A stretch of DNA of 64,000 nucleotides from a bacterium (lineage in GTDB: Bacteria; Hinthialibacterota; Hinthialibacteria; OLB16), in NCBI GenBank assembly GCA_022072055.1, contig JAJVIK010000017.1:1-64000 (forward strand), in the 5' to 3' direction. Positions 36,165 through 45,002 of the stretch are shown piece after piece (the first letter of the stretch is position 1; the number at the start of each line of letters is the position of its first letter). The position numbers were made by a program, and so were the translations under genes. The notes beneath the pieces were generated by a model. It worked only from the letters and a program-made list of their open reading frames with translations. It was not told the origin of the DNA and searched no databases.

Positions 36165-36228
36165 CCGCGTTGGCGCTTCAACGAAAATTGATTTAGACTC
36201 AGGGAGGTCGACGACGGGAGGGATTCGC

Positions 36229-36783
36229 ATGACTGTCCAGGTCCGTTCTCATGGAAGCTTCCGCGCCGAGGACCTCCTCGCCCCCGGCATGCCGGAGAAG
36301 TTCGTCGAAATCATCGATGGAGAGTTGGTGACCATGACGCCCGCGGGGAAGTTCCACAACCGCATCGCCCATAGATTTGAGGACCTATTCGATCTCTTTT
36401 GCCGCGATCAATCTGATTTGGATTTCGGGGGCTACAATGATGGGTTCCTTCTCCAGAGGGAACCGGATGTTCTTGTTTCTCCCGACGCCTCCTTGTATCG
36501 AAGGCGACCTGAAGGCGAGGGGCCTTGGCTGGAGTTCGCCCCGGAGATCGCGGTGGAAGTCCTCTCCCCAAGCAACACGCCCGCGGAGATCGCGCACAAG
36601 ACCGCGCTTTACCTTCAGGCGGGAAGCGAGCAGGTCTGGATTGTCGATCCCGAGGCGCGTTCGATCGAGTTTATCCATCGCGATGGCCGTCGGGTTCGTG
36701 TCGAGGGGGACGAGGTGGTCCGCGCCGAGGGCATCGCGGAGGGGTTGGAGATTGATTTGAGGACGATCTTCGCGAGAGTGTAA
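36229..36783 (+). CDS. Uma2-family PD-(D/E)XK nuclease-like protein
   Basis: A 184-residue Uma2 protein (DUF820). The core is EFAPEIAVEVLSPSNTPAEI followed by HKTALYLQAGSEQVWIVDP, where E-V-L-S and the H-K / Q-V-W segments hold the acidic residues and lysine of the restriction-endonuclease-like fold. REPDVLVSPDASLYRRR supplies the first aspartate. Uma2 proteins are common accessory genes, often several per genome, with no proven cellular role; some are thought to be mobile. It stands alone, 65 bp after the isomerase and 86 bp before fdhA. Confidence 0.9.
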   Translation: MTVQVRSHGSFRAEDLLAPGMPEKFVEIIDGELVTMTPAGKFHNRIAHRFEDLFDLFCRDQSDLDFGGYNDGFLLQREPDVLVSPDASLYRRRPEGEGPWLEFAPEIAVEVLSPSNTPAEIAHKTALYLQAGSEQVWIVDPEARSIEFIHRDGRRVRVEGDEVVRAEGIAEGLEIDLRTIFARV

Positions 36784-36869
36784 GACGAATTTTTTCGGTT
36801 GACCCTTTGCCATCCCAAGCCTAGACTGAGGCCCTCAGCAGCAGACAACACTGGCTTGGAGGTAGTGTG

Positions 36870-38066
36870 ATGGCAAGCAATCGTGGTGTGGCGTACATCA
36901 AACCCGGGGTGGTCGAGGTCCAGAGTATCGATTTCCCCAAGCTGGCGCTGGGCGACCGCAAGTGCGAGCACGGCGTGATTCTCAAGATTGTCTCAACCAA
37001 CATTTGCGGCAGCGATCAGCACATGGTCCGCGGCAGGACCACCGCCCCCGAAGGGCTGATCCTGGGGCACGAGATCACCGGCGAGGTGTTGGAGTGCGGC
37101 CGGGATGTCGAGTTCATCAAGAAGGGGGATCTGGTTTCCGTTCCGTTCAACATCGCCTGTGGGCGCTGCCGCAACTGCAAGGAGGGCAAGACCGGCATCT
37201 GCCTGAATGTGAACCCGGCGCGGCCCGGCGCGGCCTACGGGTATGTGGACATGGGCGGCTGGGTCGGCGGCCAGGCCGAGTATGTACTGGTGCCTTACGC
37301 CGACTTCAACCTGCTCAAGTTTCCGGACAAGGACCAGGCGCTGGCCAAGATCCGCGACCTCACCCTGCTCTCCGACATCTTCCCCACCGGGTATCACGGC
37401 GCGGTGACCGCGGGTGTGGGGCCCGGCTCGACCGTGTATGTCGCGGGCGCGGGTCCGGTGGGATTGGCCTGCGCGGCCTCGTGCCATCTGCTCGGCGCGG
37501 CCTGCGTGATTGTCGGCGACATGATCGATGAGCGCCTGGCGCAGGCGCGGAGTTTCGGGTGCGAAACCATCGACCTCAAGAAGAGTGCCAACCTGGCCGA
37601 ACAGCTCGATCAGATCCTCGGCGTGCCGGAGGTCGATGCCGCGGTGGACTGCGTGGGTTTCGAGGCGCGCGGGCATGGCGCCAACGCGGTCAAGGAGCAA
37701 CCCGCCACCGTGCTCAACTCGATCATGGAGATCACCCGCGCGGGCGGCGCGCTCGGCATTCCGGGGCTGTATGTCACCGGCGATCCGGGCGGGATCGACG
37801 ACAACGCCAAGATCGGCATGCTCGGCATCCGTATCGGGCTGGGCTGGGCCAAGTCGCATTACTTCACCACCGGCCAGTGCCCGGTGATGCGCTACAATCG
37901 CGCGCTGATGAACTGCATCCTTTACGACAAGATTCAGATCGCCAAGGCCACCAATGTGACCGTGATTTCGCTCGATGACTCCCCGCAGGGGTACAAGGAC
38001 TTCGACAAGGGCGCCGCCCGGAAGTTCGTGATCGACCCCCACGGCATGGTTTCCAAGGCGGCGTAA
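36870..38066 (+). CDS. fdhA: Glutathione-independent formaldehyde dehydrogenase, zinc MDR
   Basis: A 398-residue medium-chain dehydrogenase. The catalytic Zn site is C46 in TNICGSDQH and H67 in EGLILGHEITGE; the structural Zn cysteines are C97, C100, C103 and C111 (CGRCRNCKEGKTGIC). GPGSTVYVAGAGPVGLACA is the NAD+ loop. The length and the early VLKI/GSDQHMVRGR segments match Pseudomonas putida Fdh, which oxidises formaldehyde with tightly bound NAD+ and no glutathione. The ATG with GGAGG 7 bp upstream was preferred over a GTG one codon earlier. It stands alone and could detoxify formaldehyde from one-carbon reactions. Confidence 0.93.
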   Translation: MASNRGVAYIKPGVVEVQSIDFPKLALGDRKCEHGVILKIVSTNICGSDQHMVRGRTTAPEGLILGHEITGEVLECGRDVEFIKKGDLVSVPFNIACGRCRNCKEGKTGICLNVNPARPGAAYGYVDMGGWVGGQAEYVLVPYADFNLLKFPDKDQALAKIRDLTLLSDIFPTGYHGAVTAGVGPGSTVYVAGAGPVGLACAASCHLLGAACVIVGDMIDERLAQARSFGCETIDLKKSANLAEQLDQILGVPEVDAAVDCVGFEARGHGANAVKEQPATVLNSIMEITRAGGALGIPGLYVTGDPGGIDDNAKIGMLGIRIGLGWAKSHYFTTGQCPVMRYNRALMNCILYDKIQIAKATNVTVISLDDSPQGYKDFDKGAARKFVIDPHGMVSKAA

Positions 38067-38080
38067 GACTTCGCTTCACT

Positions 38081-38109
38081 CCCCCCTCTCCCGGCGCGGG
38101 AGAGGGGGG
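38081..38109 (+). terminator. Intrinsic terminator of fdhA
   Basis: A 13-bp perfect stem: CCCCCCTCTCCCG (38081-38093) and CGGGAGAGGGGGG (38097-38109), loop GCG, 15 bp after the fdhA stop, followed by CTTTCTCC. The tail has only a modest U-run, so it may be a weak terminator. Confidence 0.75.
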
Positions 38110-38189
38110 CTTTCTCCACCCCAAGCTTGTTCCCTGTTTCCCCAGCTCTTACACTCACGCTTAGTACACACCCCCGCAGGAGAAGAACC

Positions 38190-38444
38190 ATGCCGACAAG
38201 TCTGACAATGGCCGAGGCCAAAGCCCAGCTCGGGAAGCTCCCGGAGATTCTCGCCAGGAAGCGCAAGCACCGCTCGATCACGGTTCGCCGCGCCGGGAAA
38301 CCGGTTTTGACGATCCTCCCGTACGAGGACTGGCGGGCAATCCAAGAGACTCTGCGCCTCCTTTCGATTCCCGGCATGCGGGAGTCCATCCGGAAGGGCA
38401 TGAAGACCCCCATCGAGAAGTGCTCCAAAGAACCAAGCTGGTGA
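38190..38444 (+). CDS. Phd/YefM-family antitoxin, no toxin gene adjacent
   Basis: An 84-residue protein with the Phd/YefM N-terminus: SLTMAEAKAQLGKLPEILAR followed by HRSITVRRAGKPVLTILPYE, the dimerisation and DNA-binding layout of the family. The C-terminal tail is basic (GMKTPIEKCSKEP) rather than the usual acidic toxin-wrapping tail. AGGAGAAG is 5-10 bp upstream of the ATG. The stop is 7 bp from the 3' end of purU on the other strand, so there is no room for a RelE or Doc toxin downstream. Either the toxin was lost or this is a stand-alone regulator. Confidence 0.82.
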   Translation: MPTSLTMAEAKAQLGKLPEILARKRKHRSITVRRAGKPVLTILPYEDWRAIQETLRLLSIPGMRESIRKGMKTPIEKCSKEPSW

Positions 38445-38451
38445 GAGTCCT

Positions 38452-39318
38452 TCACCCAAACACCACCGTCTTGTTGGCGTAGCAAAGCACATTATGCAGC
38501 AGGTGGGCGCGGACCGCGCGCGCCAGAACCTGCTTCTCCAGGTCACGCCCCTTCCGGATCAGATCATCCAGCGTGTCGCGGTGGCTCACCCGGACCACAT
38601 CCTGGTCGATGATCGGCCCCTGATCCAAGTCCTCGGTCACATAGTGGCTGGTCGCCCCCACCAGTTTGACGCCGCGCTCATAGGCCTTCCGGTAAGGGTT
38701 GCTCCCGATGAACGCCGGAAGGAACGAATGATGGATGTTGATGATCCTTCTCGGAAACGCCTGCACGATCTGGGGCGAGAGGATCTGCATGTAGCGCGCC
38801 AGCACCACCAGATCAATCTCCGCCTCCCGGAGGAGCGCGATCTCCTTGGACTCCTGCGAGTGCTTGGTCTCCGGGGTGATCGGGAAATAGCGAAAGTCCA
38901 TTCCATACTCACGCGCCACCATCCCATACTCCATGTGGTTGGAGATCAGCAGCGGAATCTCGGCCCGGAACTCCCCGGCCTTGTAGCGCCACAGCAGGTC
39001 CATCAGGCAATGGTCCTGCTTGGAGACAAAGATGGCGATGCGCGGAATCTGGGTGGAATAATGCAGGGTCCACTCCATCGCGAGCGGGGCGACATACTCC
39101 CCGAACTCCCGGCGGAGCTCCTCCGAGCCGAGACCGAATCCCTCCTGCTCCCATTCCACTCGCATGAAGAAGGTCCCCGCCTCGCGGTCCACATGATGGT
39201 CGGCGTGAACAATGTTGGCCCCGTGCTGATAGAGGAATTGGGCCACCTTGGCGACCAAACCCTTCTGGTCGGGGCACGACATGAGCAGGGTGGCGGTTTC
39301 CGGCGCGTTCGGGTTCAT
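38452..39318 (-). CDS. purU: Formyltetrahydrofolate deformylase
   Basis: A 288-residue enzyme that hydrolyses 10-formyl-THF to formate and THF, feeding purine synthesis and the folate pool. The N-terminal ACT domain is TATLLMSCPDQKGLVAKVAQ near residues 7-26. The catalytic domain has IINIHHSFLPAFIGSNPYRK near 210 (His) and ATSHYVTEDLDQGPIIDQD near 240 (Asp), with YFPITPETKHSQE before them. The size matches E. coli PurU. Its stop is 7 bp from that of the Phd gene. Confidence 0.96.
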   Translation of the reverse strand: MNPNAPETATLLMSCPDQKGLVAKVAQFLYQHGANIVHADHHVDREAGTFFMRVEWEQEGFGLGSEELRREFGEYVAPLAMEWTLHYSTQIPRIAIFVSKQDHCLMDLLWRYKAGEFRAEIPLLISNHMEYGMVAREYGMDFRYFPITPETKHSQESKEIALLREAEIDLVVLARYMQILSPQIVQAFPRRIINIHHSFLPAFIGSNPYRKAYERGVKLVGATSHYVTEDLDQGPIIDQDVVRVSHRDTLDDLIRKGRDLEKQVLARAVRAHLLHNVLCYANKTVVFG

Positions 39319-39477
39319 GGAGGCAATGGTAGCACCCGGAAACGTTGCTCGGACAGGCGTGTGAACCGTGTCCCCCGGGATTCCTTGTTGCGCGAGGTTA
39401 GCCCGCTTTCACTCAGTAGTGGCATGAGACGGGGAATGAGAAGTAGAATGGCCGCCGGGAGGTGGTTTTTGGAACGC

Positions 39478-41871
39478 ATGAAGAGACATCACCGATTGAC
39501 TTCGAGCGCTCGGTTCGCCCTCCTGTTCGCGACCATCCTCGCGACCGCCCAGAATGCTCCCCGGATGAGTGTTGAGATTACCCTGGAGAGCGGCATCCAA
39601 ACCTACGAGATACAGCGTCTTTATCCGGATCGGGTGATCCTCCTGGACAGTGGAGGCAAGAGGGTCACCCTCACCGCCAGGGAAATCCGCAAGGCCTCAA
39701 GCAAGGAGGTGAGCGCTCGCCTGGAGGAATCGAGGGCGCTTGTCCGGGAGGCCCCCGCGGTTTCGCTCGCCGGACTTGCGGAGCTGGAGACCCGAGTGGG
39801 GAAGACCCATGCCGCGCTCGATTCGGCCCGCTTGGTCTACGGTTGGCTGATCCCCCAGACCACCCCGGCGCTCCTGGAACTGGCGGCGCTTCAGCAGACC
39901 CTCCGAGTGGTCCGGGAGGCCGCGCGCCAAGTGACCCTCGGCCTGGAGAGGATTGAGAAACCCCTCGCGCAAGGTCAGGGACCTCCCCAGAACTGGCGCA
40001 AGACCTTGGAAGGGTGCGCCCTGGAGCTTCCCAAGGTTCCGTTCACCGCGCTTGGAATTGAGCTTGGCGGTAAGATCAAGTCCGCCGAAAAACAAGCGCT
40101 CGAGGCGGAAGCGCGGCAGGCAGCCCAACCGGCGCGCCAGGATCCGCCGTCGGGAGCGGCTCCTGTTCCCACTCCGACTGAATCGGCTCCAATGCAAGCC
40201 GAAATGTCCCCCGATGTTGTCCTAGAGGCAAGCCCCGCCATCCCCCCTCGCGCCACCTCGGAGCTGACACAGGGAAACGCCGCGCTCCGTGAACGAACCC
40301 GCCAGGCGATCTGGATCTCGTTCGGCGTTGCGGCCATCGGCATCACCGGAGTGCTGGCGTTTTTCTCCCTTCGATCCAGGAGGACCGCGCCGAAGGTCAA
40401 GGGGAAACCCCTGGTCCGCCCCTTCACCCCGCCGACTCAAACCCAACCTCCGGAGGAAACTCCTGCTTCTCCCGGGCCAACCCCTCCATCCCCCCACTTT
40501 GAACCGGCCTTTCCGCAAGAGGCGTTTCATCCGGCGGCCAAGGAGCCGGAACCACTGGAACCGCCGGTGATTCTTGAGGAGGAGGTCCCTGAAGAGCCTG
40601 CCGAGACGCAAGAAGGGGTCCCATTGATCGATGAGACCCTCGCGGAGGTTCGGGAATCGATCCGAGAGGCGCCTGTTCAAGGGGCGCCAGCCGATGAGCG
40701 GCCCACGGTTGCTGCGGATTTCGAGCCACTCTTCGAGATCGGCGCGGAGGAAGAACTCCCCGAGGCCTGCGAGCCGACGGAAAGGAGCGCGCTGATCGCC
40801 TCGGAGGAGCTGGAGGCAAGACTGACCGAGGGAATGGTGATTCCGGATGTGGTCCCAACCGGGCTTGTGCGAATTGGAGGACGTCTGGGCCTTGTGGGAA
40901 CCACCGAGGGTGGGAGCGCGAGCTTCATCGCGCTTCTGGACTTTGAGGCCGGCCCGGATGAGGCGCTCGCGGTGGCCGAGGTCGCGGTGGCGAAGACTTT
41001 CGGCCTGACCATTCATGACGGGGTCCTCTGGTCGGTTCATCCGGATGGATCTCGAGCCTTCGCGCGCGTGGGATGCGATTTGGAGGAGCGCTGTCATGTT
41101 CCGACACCTTTCGACTCCACACACCTGAGGGGAGGGTGGATGGATGTTTCTGGGGAACTGCTGGGGCTTTGCTGGACCGGAGATCGGATCGCATGCCGGA
41201 GATTCGCACGGTCCGGGAGCTCCGTGGGGGTCACGGGTTCCTGGGAACGTGAGATGCAGGGTGAAGCCATCCTTACCTCCCCGGTTCGCGCCGGGGAGCG
41301 GATTGCGGTCCTTGTAAGTCCGAGCGGGCTCCGGCTCCTGGATCCCCTGAGCGGGACGGCGGTTCTGGATATCCCGCTCCCGTCCATGGAAAAGCCTGTC
41401 GCCCTGGCCGGCTGGGGGGAGGTTTTGGCATCCATTGGGCTGGACTCGGAGGGTTCATGGGCCGCGCAAAGCCGGCGCTCCGGAGAGGGGCTTCCCGGAC
41501 CGGACACCCATTTCGAGGCCATGGAGCATGCCCGGATCGAATCGCTTGAGGATGGATTCCTGGTGGTTTCGGACGTGGAGGCGACTTTCCTTGAGGCGGA
41601 AGACCTCTCGCCGCGCTGGAACTATCCCCTCGGCGGCAAGTCACCGGGAGCGGTGGCGGCGGGCCATGGGAAGGTCGCGCTCACGCTCGGCGGATCGGAG
41701 GGAGGCTCGCGGGTGGTCGTTCTTGGGGTGAATTCGGGAGCGGAACTCTGGGATTTTGAGTTGGACTCCGAAGGTTTCGCCTCGGTGTCGGGCCTGGCCC
41801 TTGAGGGCGAGGAGGTCCTGCTCTGGGGACTGAACCCCTCCGGCCAGGCCCTCCTCAAGCTGATTCGCTAG
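39478..41871 (+). CDS. Secreted/membrane protein with coiled N-part, one TM helix and a C-terminal propeller-like domain
   Basis: A 797-residue protein by the chosen ATG, where MKRHHRLTSSARFALLFATI is a signal sequence; ATG codons at 39436 and 39448 also give open frames. Residues ~20-230 are helical and alanine/glutamate rich, a proline-rich stretch follows, and a hydrophobic helix lies at ~276-297 (IWISFGVAAIGITGVLAFFS). A proline/glutamate-rich linker leads to residues ~460-797, a series of beta repeats (LVRIGGRLGLVGTTEGGS, VRAGERIAVLVSPSGLRLL) like a beta-propeller. I do not recognise a named family. The gene is divergent from purU by 159 bp. Confidence 0.6.
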   Translation: MKRHHRLTSSARFALLFATILATAQNAPRMSVEITLESGIQTYEIQRLYPDRVILLDSGGKRVTLTAREIRKASSKEVSARLEESRALVREAPAVSLAGLAELETRVGKTHAALDSARLVYGWLIPQTTPALLELAALQQTLRVVREAARQVTLGLERIEKPLAQGQGPPQNWRKTLEGCALELPKVPFTALGIELGGKIKSAEKQALEAEARQAAQPARQDPPSGAAPVPTPTESAPMQAEMSPDVVLEASPAIPPRATSELTQGNAALRERTRQAIWISFGVAAIGITGVLAFFSLRSRRTAPKVKGKPLVRPFTPPTQTQPPEETPASPGPTPPSPHFEPAFPQEAFHPAAKEPEPLEPPVILEEEVPEEPAETQEGVPLIDETLAEVRESIREAPVQGAPADERPTVAADFEPLFEIGAEEELPEACEPTERSALIASEELEARLTEGMVIPDVVPTGLVRIGGRLGLVGTTEGGSASFIALLDFEAGPDEALAVAEVAVAKTFGLTIHDGVLWSVHPDGSRAFARVGCDLEERCHVPTPFDSTHLRGGWMDVSGELLGLCWTGDRIACRRFARSGSSVGVTGSWEREMQGEAILTSPVRAGERIAVLVSPSGLRLLDPLSGTAVLDIPLPSMEKPVALAGWGEVLASIGLDSEGSWAAQSRRSGEGLPGPDTHFEAMEHARIESLEDGFLVVSDVEATFLEAEDLSPRWNYPLGGKSPGAVAAGHGKVALTLGGSEGGSRVVVLGVNSGAELWDFELDSEGFASVSGLALEGEEVLLWGLNPSGQALLKLIR

Positions 41872-41889
41872 AGCGGATTGGGCTTGCCC

Positions 41890-42513
41890 TTATCGTCTCC
41901 GGAACAGACCCGACCACGCCAGCGGGGTCAGCGCGCGTCCGTTCGTGATCACCCCATCGAAACGGAACTCGCGGAGCTGGACCAGGTCAAACAACGGCGA
42001 AAGCTCGCTGCAAAGGTCATGGGCATGGACTCGCGGCGGGCCGCCATCAGCCGGTTCGGGGTCGTTGGCGTTTCCCGCGAGAGTGAGATAGTGCCCGCCG
42101 GGGGCCACCACCCGCTCCAGCGTGGTCAGAAACCCAGCGAGATCCACGCGCCGGACCACGTGATAGAGTCCCCGGTCGAAGACAAAGGGGAAGGGACCGC
42201 CCAGGTCGGGCAGAGAAAGCGCATCCGCCGTCTCAAACCGGACCGAGACCCCCTCGCGCTCCGCCTTTTCCCGCGCGCGCTCGACCGCCAGCGGAGAAAG
42301 GTCGGTCGCGGTCACCTCGAAGCCGAGCGTGGCGAGGAAGACCGCGTTGGTCCCGGTTCCGCAGCCGAGCTCCAGCACCCGTCCCAGCCCGAACCACTCC
42401 TCGGCCAGGATGCGTTGAAGTTCCCTCGAAGGCTCGCCGCTGTCCCAGGGCGTGTCGTTGGCCGCGTAGCGGCCCTCCCACCGCTCAAGTTCGCTGAGTT
42501 CTCGATTTTCCAT
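41890..42513 (-). CDS. Class I SAM-dependent methyltransferase
   Basis: A 207-residue methyltransferase. LGRVLELGCGTGTNAVFLAT near residue 38 is motif I, with VTATDLSPLAV as the adenosine-binding acidic loop and RFETADALSLPDLG following. The remaining residues form the usual seven-stranded fold (HYLTLAGNANDP). The methyl acceptor is unknown. The ATG overlaps the stop of the upstream GH2 gene (TGATG, complement of 42511-42515), so both are in one operon. Its stop is 18 bp from that of the propeller protein on the plus strand. Confidence 0.87.
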   Translation of the reverse strand: MENRELSELERWEGRYAANDTPWDSGEPSRELQRILAEEWFGLGRVLELGCGTGTNAVFLATLGFEVTATDLSPLAVERAREKAEREGVSVRFETADALSLPDLGGPFPFVFDRGLYHVVRRVDLAGFLTTLERVVAPGGHYLTLAGNANDPEPADGGPPRVHAHDLCSELSPLFDLVQLREFRFDGVITNGRALTPLAWSGLFRRR

Positions 42514-44783
42514 CAGGGCTGCTCCCTTCCAAGCAAGAGACCGGCGTCGATGACCTGCCCGCCATCGTCCTGATGGGTGTGGATCGCCAATACATTCCTC
42601 CCGGTCTCCAGGGTCGCGCGGATTGTATCGGTGAGCTCGAACGCCTCGTGACGGTGATTGTAGCCGCTGAAGCGCCCGATCTCCTTCCCGTTCAAGTAAA
42701 CCTCCGTGCCGTTGTCATACCACAGGAGCAGCAACGCCACATCAAAGCCGGAGCCATCGTGCCGGAACTCCCGCCGGATCCAAATGTCCTTGCCGGTCCA
42801 TTCCGTGCCCCGCAGCGGACCTTCCTGACTTCCGAATCCCGGCAAGCCCTTGGGCCATTTGGAATCATCAAAGCCCGGAGCCTCCCAACCCGCGCCGGGG
42901 TCCTCCGTGGCGTAGGTCCATTCGTCGCCGGGCGCGCGCTCATGCGCCGTGGGGATAAGGGTCTTCCAGTCTCGGATGGGGGACGAGGGAGGAGCGGTGG
43001 GCGGATTAGATTCATAAGCGGCAGTCATGGTTTGAACCGCTCGCAGGCGCGCGTTGTCGAACTTCGCCTCGCGGTTGTAGGTGTAGATGCCGTTGCGCTC
43101 CTGCTCCACATCGGTGAGTTGGGTGTAACAGTAACCGAACACGTTCGGGTTCTCGAGGTTGGCGTTCACCAAGCCCTCGAAGCGGGCATGGAACTCATCC
43201 AGTGTCTTGGGGGCGTTGCCGTAGCCCCAACCCCCCTCGACATTCCAACCGATCCCGCCGAACTCGCTGACAAAGAACGGCTTCTCCAAGGTCACGCCGG
43301 AGAGGATCCCATAGCGCGCGGGAAGCGCTCGCCTGGGGTCGAAGAAAGCATCCCAGCGCGCGCGGTAACTCTCCGGGCTTTGATCATAATCGTGAGCGTC
43401 CGAAAGGTCGGCCGCCGGGCTGGTGTGGGTCCACCCGCTGGTGTCGAGCACCGGGCGCGTCGGGTCGATTTGACGGGTCAGGGCGACCACGATGTTTTGG
43501 ATGCGAGCGGCCTGCTGGGAGGTCTCGTTGAACGGGCACCACCCCACAATGGCCGGGTGGTTGAAGTCACGCGAAAGGATTTCGGTCCATTCCCGAATCA
43601 CCGGCTCATCGATGCGGGGATCGGAATAGTTCAGCCCCCAGTTCGGATATTCGCCCCACACCAGGTATCCCAGACGGTCCGCGTGATACAGAAATCGCGG
43701 TTCGAAGACTTTCTGATGGAGACGCGCGCCGTTGAACCCGGCCGCCATCGAGAGGCGGATGTCCCGCTCCAGAGCTTGGTCGCTCGGCGCGGTCCAGATC
43801 CCATCGGGGTAAAAGCCTTGGTCGAGCACCAGGCGTTGGAACAGCGGCTCGCCGCTCAGCAGGATCGCGCGCCCGCGGACCTCCACCTTGCGGAACCCGA
43901 AATACGAGCTGACCTCATCCAACACCTTGCCGTCCTTGAGGAGCCAAAGCTTGAGGTCATACAGGAACGGGTCCTTCGGAGACCAGGAGCGTTTGAAGGC
44001 GATGGTTCCTGTCAGCTGGGTCACTCCCCATTCGAGCGCGGTCTGGGCGCGTCCAACCGACTTCCCCTCGGCGAAGGCCTCCGCCGCGAGCTGAATCCCC
44101 GCCCAGGGGCCGTTGACGCGGACAGTCACCGAGAGGCTTCCGCTTTCGGGGTCGGTCACCACCGAGTGGTTCTCCAGATAAGTCTCCGGGACCGCCTCCA
44201 ACCAGACTGTTTGCCAGATTCCCGTGGTGCGGGTGTACATGCAACCATAGCTCTCCACGCGGTCGGACTGTTTCCCGCTCGCCTGGCAGCCGGTGCGGTG
44301 ATCGTCATAAACCTTCAGGACCAGCGTGTTGGACCCCGGCGCGAGGGCATGGGTGAGCTCAAAGGTGAAGGGGGTCGAGCCTCCCCGATGGGTTCCGAGC
44401 TCGCTCCCGTTCAACCAGGCGGTGGTTTCCCAATCACAGGCGCCGATGTGGAGCAGGACTCGTTTCCCGGCCCATTCGGCGGGAATCTCAAACGACTTTC
44501 GATACCAGACTTGCTTCACAAAGCCCTTGCGCTCCAGCCCGGAGAGTTTGCTTTCTCGACAGAAAGGAACCACGATCCGGTCGGGGAGGGGTTTCACCCG
44601 GAAGTCCTCTTTCTCATCATCGGTTTCGGCGAATTCCCATTCCCCATTGAGGTTGAGCCAAGCCGGGCGCATGAAGTCCGGGCGAGGATGCTCAGGTCGG
44701 GGGATCTCGGCGACGCTCGCGGTCATGAGAAGCACGGTGCTCAACAGCAGGAAGAAACTAGCACGGATCGTGTGGAAACGCAT
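42513..44783 (-). CDS. Secreted glycoside hydrolase family 2 protein
   Basis: A 756-residue enzyme with a signal peptide (IRASFFLLLSTVLLMTASVA). The sugar-binding N-domain (LNLNGEWEFAETDDEKEDF, then VWYRKSFEIPAEWAGKRVLL), a beta-sandwich and the TIM-barrel follow. The acid/base glutamate sits in IVGWCPFNETSQQ at ~416, and the nucleophile in FFVSEFGGIGW at ~506. A C-terminal jelly-roll (WIRREFRHDGSGFDVALLLL) resembles a CBM. GH2 members are beta-galactosidases, glucuronidases and mannosidases; the FNE context leaves the linkage open. It is co-transcribed with a methyltransferase and probably acts in the periplasm or outside. Confidence 0.93.
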   Translation of the reverse strand: MRFHTIRASFFLLLSTVLLMTASVAEIPRPEHPRPDFMRPAWLNLNGEWEFAETDDEKEDFRVKPLPDRIVVPFCRESKLSGLERKGFVKQVWYRKSFEIPAEWAGKRVLLHIGACDWETTAWLNGSELGTHRGGSTPFTFELTHALAPGSNTLVLKVYDDHRTGCQASGKQSDRVESYGCMYTRTTGIWQTVWLEAVPETYLENHSVVTDPESGSLSVTVRVNGPWAGIQLAAEAFAEGKSVGRAQTALEWGVTQLTGTIAFKRSWSPKDPFLYDLKLWLLKDGKVLDEVSSYFGFRKVEVRGRAILLSGEPLFQRLVLDQGFYPDGIWTAPSDQALERDIRLSMAAGFNGARLHQKVFEPRFLYHADRLGYLVWGEYPNWGLNYSDPRIDEPVIREWTEILSRDFNHPAIVGWCPFNETSQQAARIQNIVVALTRQIDPTRPVLDTSGWTHTSPAADLSDAHDYDQSPESYRARWDAFFDPRRALPARYGILSGVTLEKPFFVSEFGGIGWNVEGGWGYGNAPKTLDEFHARFEGLVNANLENPNVFGYCYTQLTDVEQERNGIYTYNREAKFDNARLRAVQTMTAAYESNPPTAPPSSPIRDWKTLIPTAHERAPGDEWTYATEDPGAGWEAPGFDDSKWPKGLPGFGSQEGPLRGTEWTGKDIWIRREFRHDGSGFDVALLLLWYDNGTEVYLNGKEIGRFSGYNHRHEAFELTDTIRATLETGRNVLAIHTHQDDGGQVIDAGLLLGREQP

Positions 44784-44824
44784 GAGAAGGCTCCTGATCT
44801 TAGAGCGGTTTACCCGATTGTGTA

Positions 44825-44901
44825 GCGCTTTGGAGGGCCACGCTCTGTCGTGGCCGGGCTTACGGCGACAGCGAACGCGACGGAGCGCGTCCCTCCAGCG
44901 C
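44825..44901. repeat. Short imperfect inverted-repeat element, MITE/REP-like
   Basis: A 77-bp element bounded by GCGCTTTGGAGGG (44825-44837) and CCCTCCAGCGC (44891-44901). The arms continue inward: GCCACGCTCTGTCGTGGCC on the left and the complement of GCGACGGAGCGCGTCCCTCC on the right, near-matching with several mismatches, so RNA would fold into a long hairpin. It lies between GH2 and DUF423. I recall similar GGAGGG-CGCTCTGTC palindromes being abundant in some planctomycete/verrucomicrobial-type genomes, but that memory is unverified. Confidence 0.6.
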
Positions 44902-45002
44902 CGTATTCAAGCGAGAAAGGCTCTCGTTGGGCGATTGTGGAGCAGCGGGCCGGAATGAGAAGGGGGGAGGAGTCCCCAGGCTCCGCGTGCTACTCTCGCC
45001 GC

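Noticed and set aside
34218-36230. 670-residue minus-strand frame opposite the isomerase
   Set aside because: Antisense shadow of a clear isomerase gene, with no start signal of its own and low-complexity residues.
38494-39477. Upstream extension of the propeller protein to 1125 residues
   Set aside because: The extension is antisense to purU; the ATG before the signal peptide explains the protein better.
42573-44825. 750-residue plus-strand frame opposite the GH2 gene
   Set aside because: Antisense shadow; GH2 on the minus strand has signal peptide and catalytic motifs.
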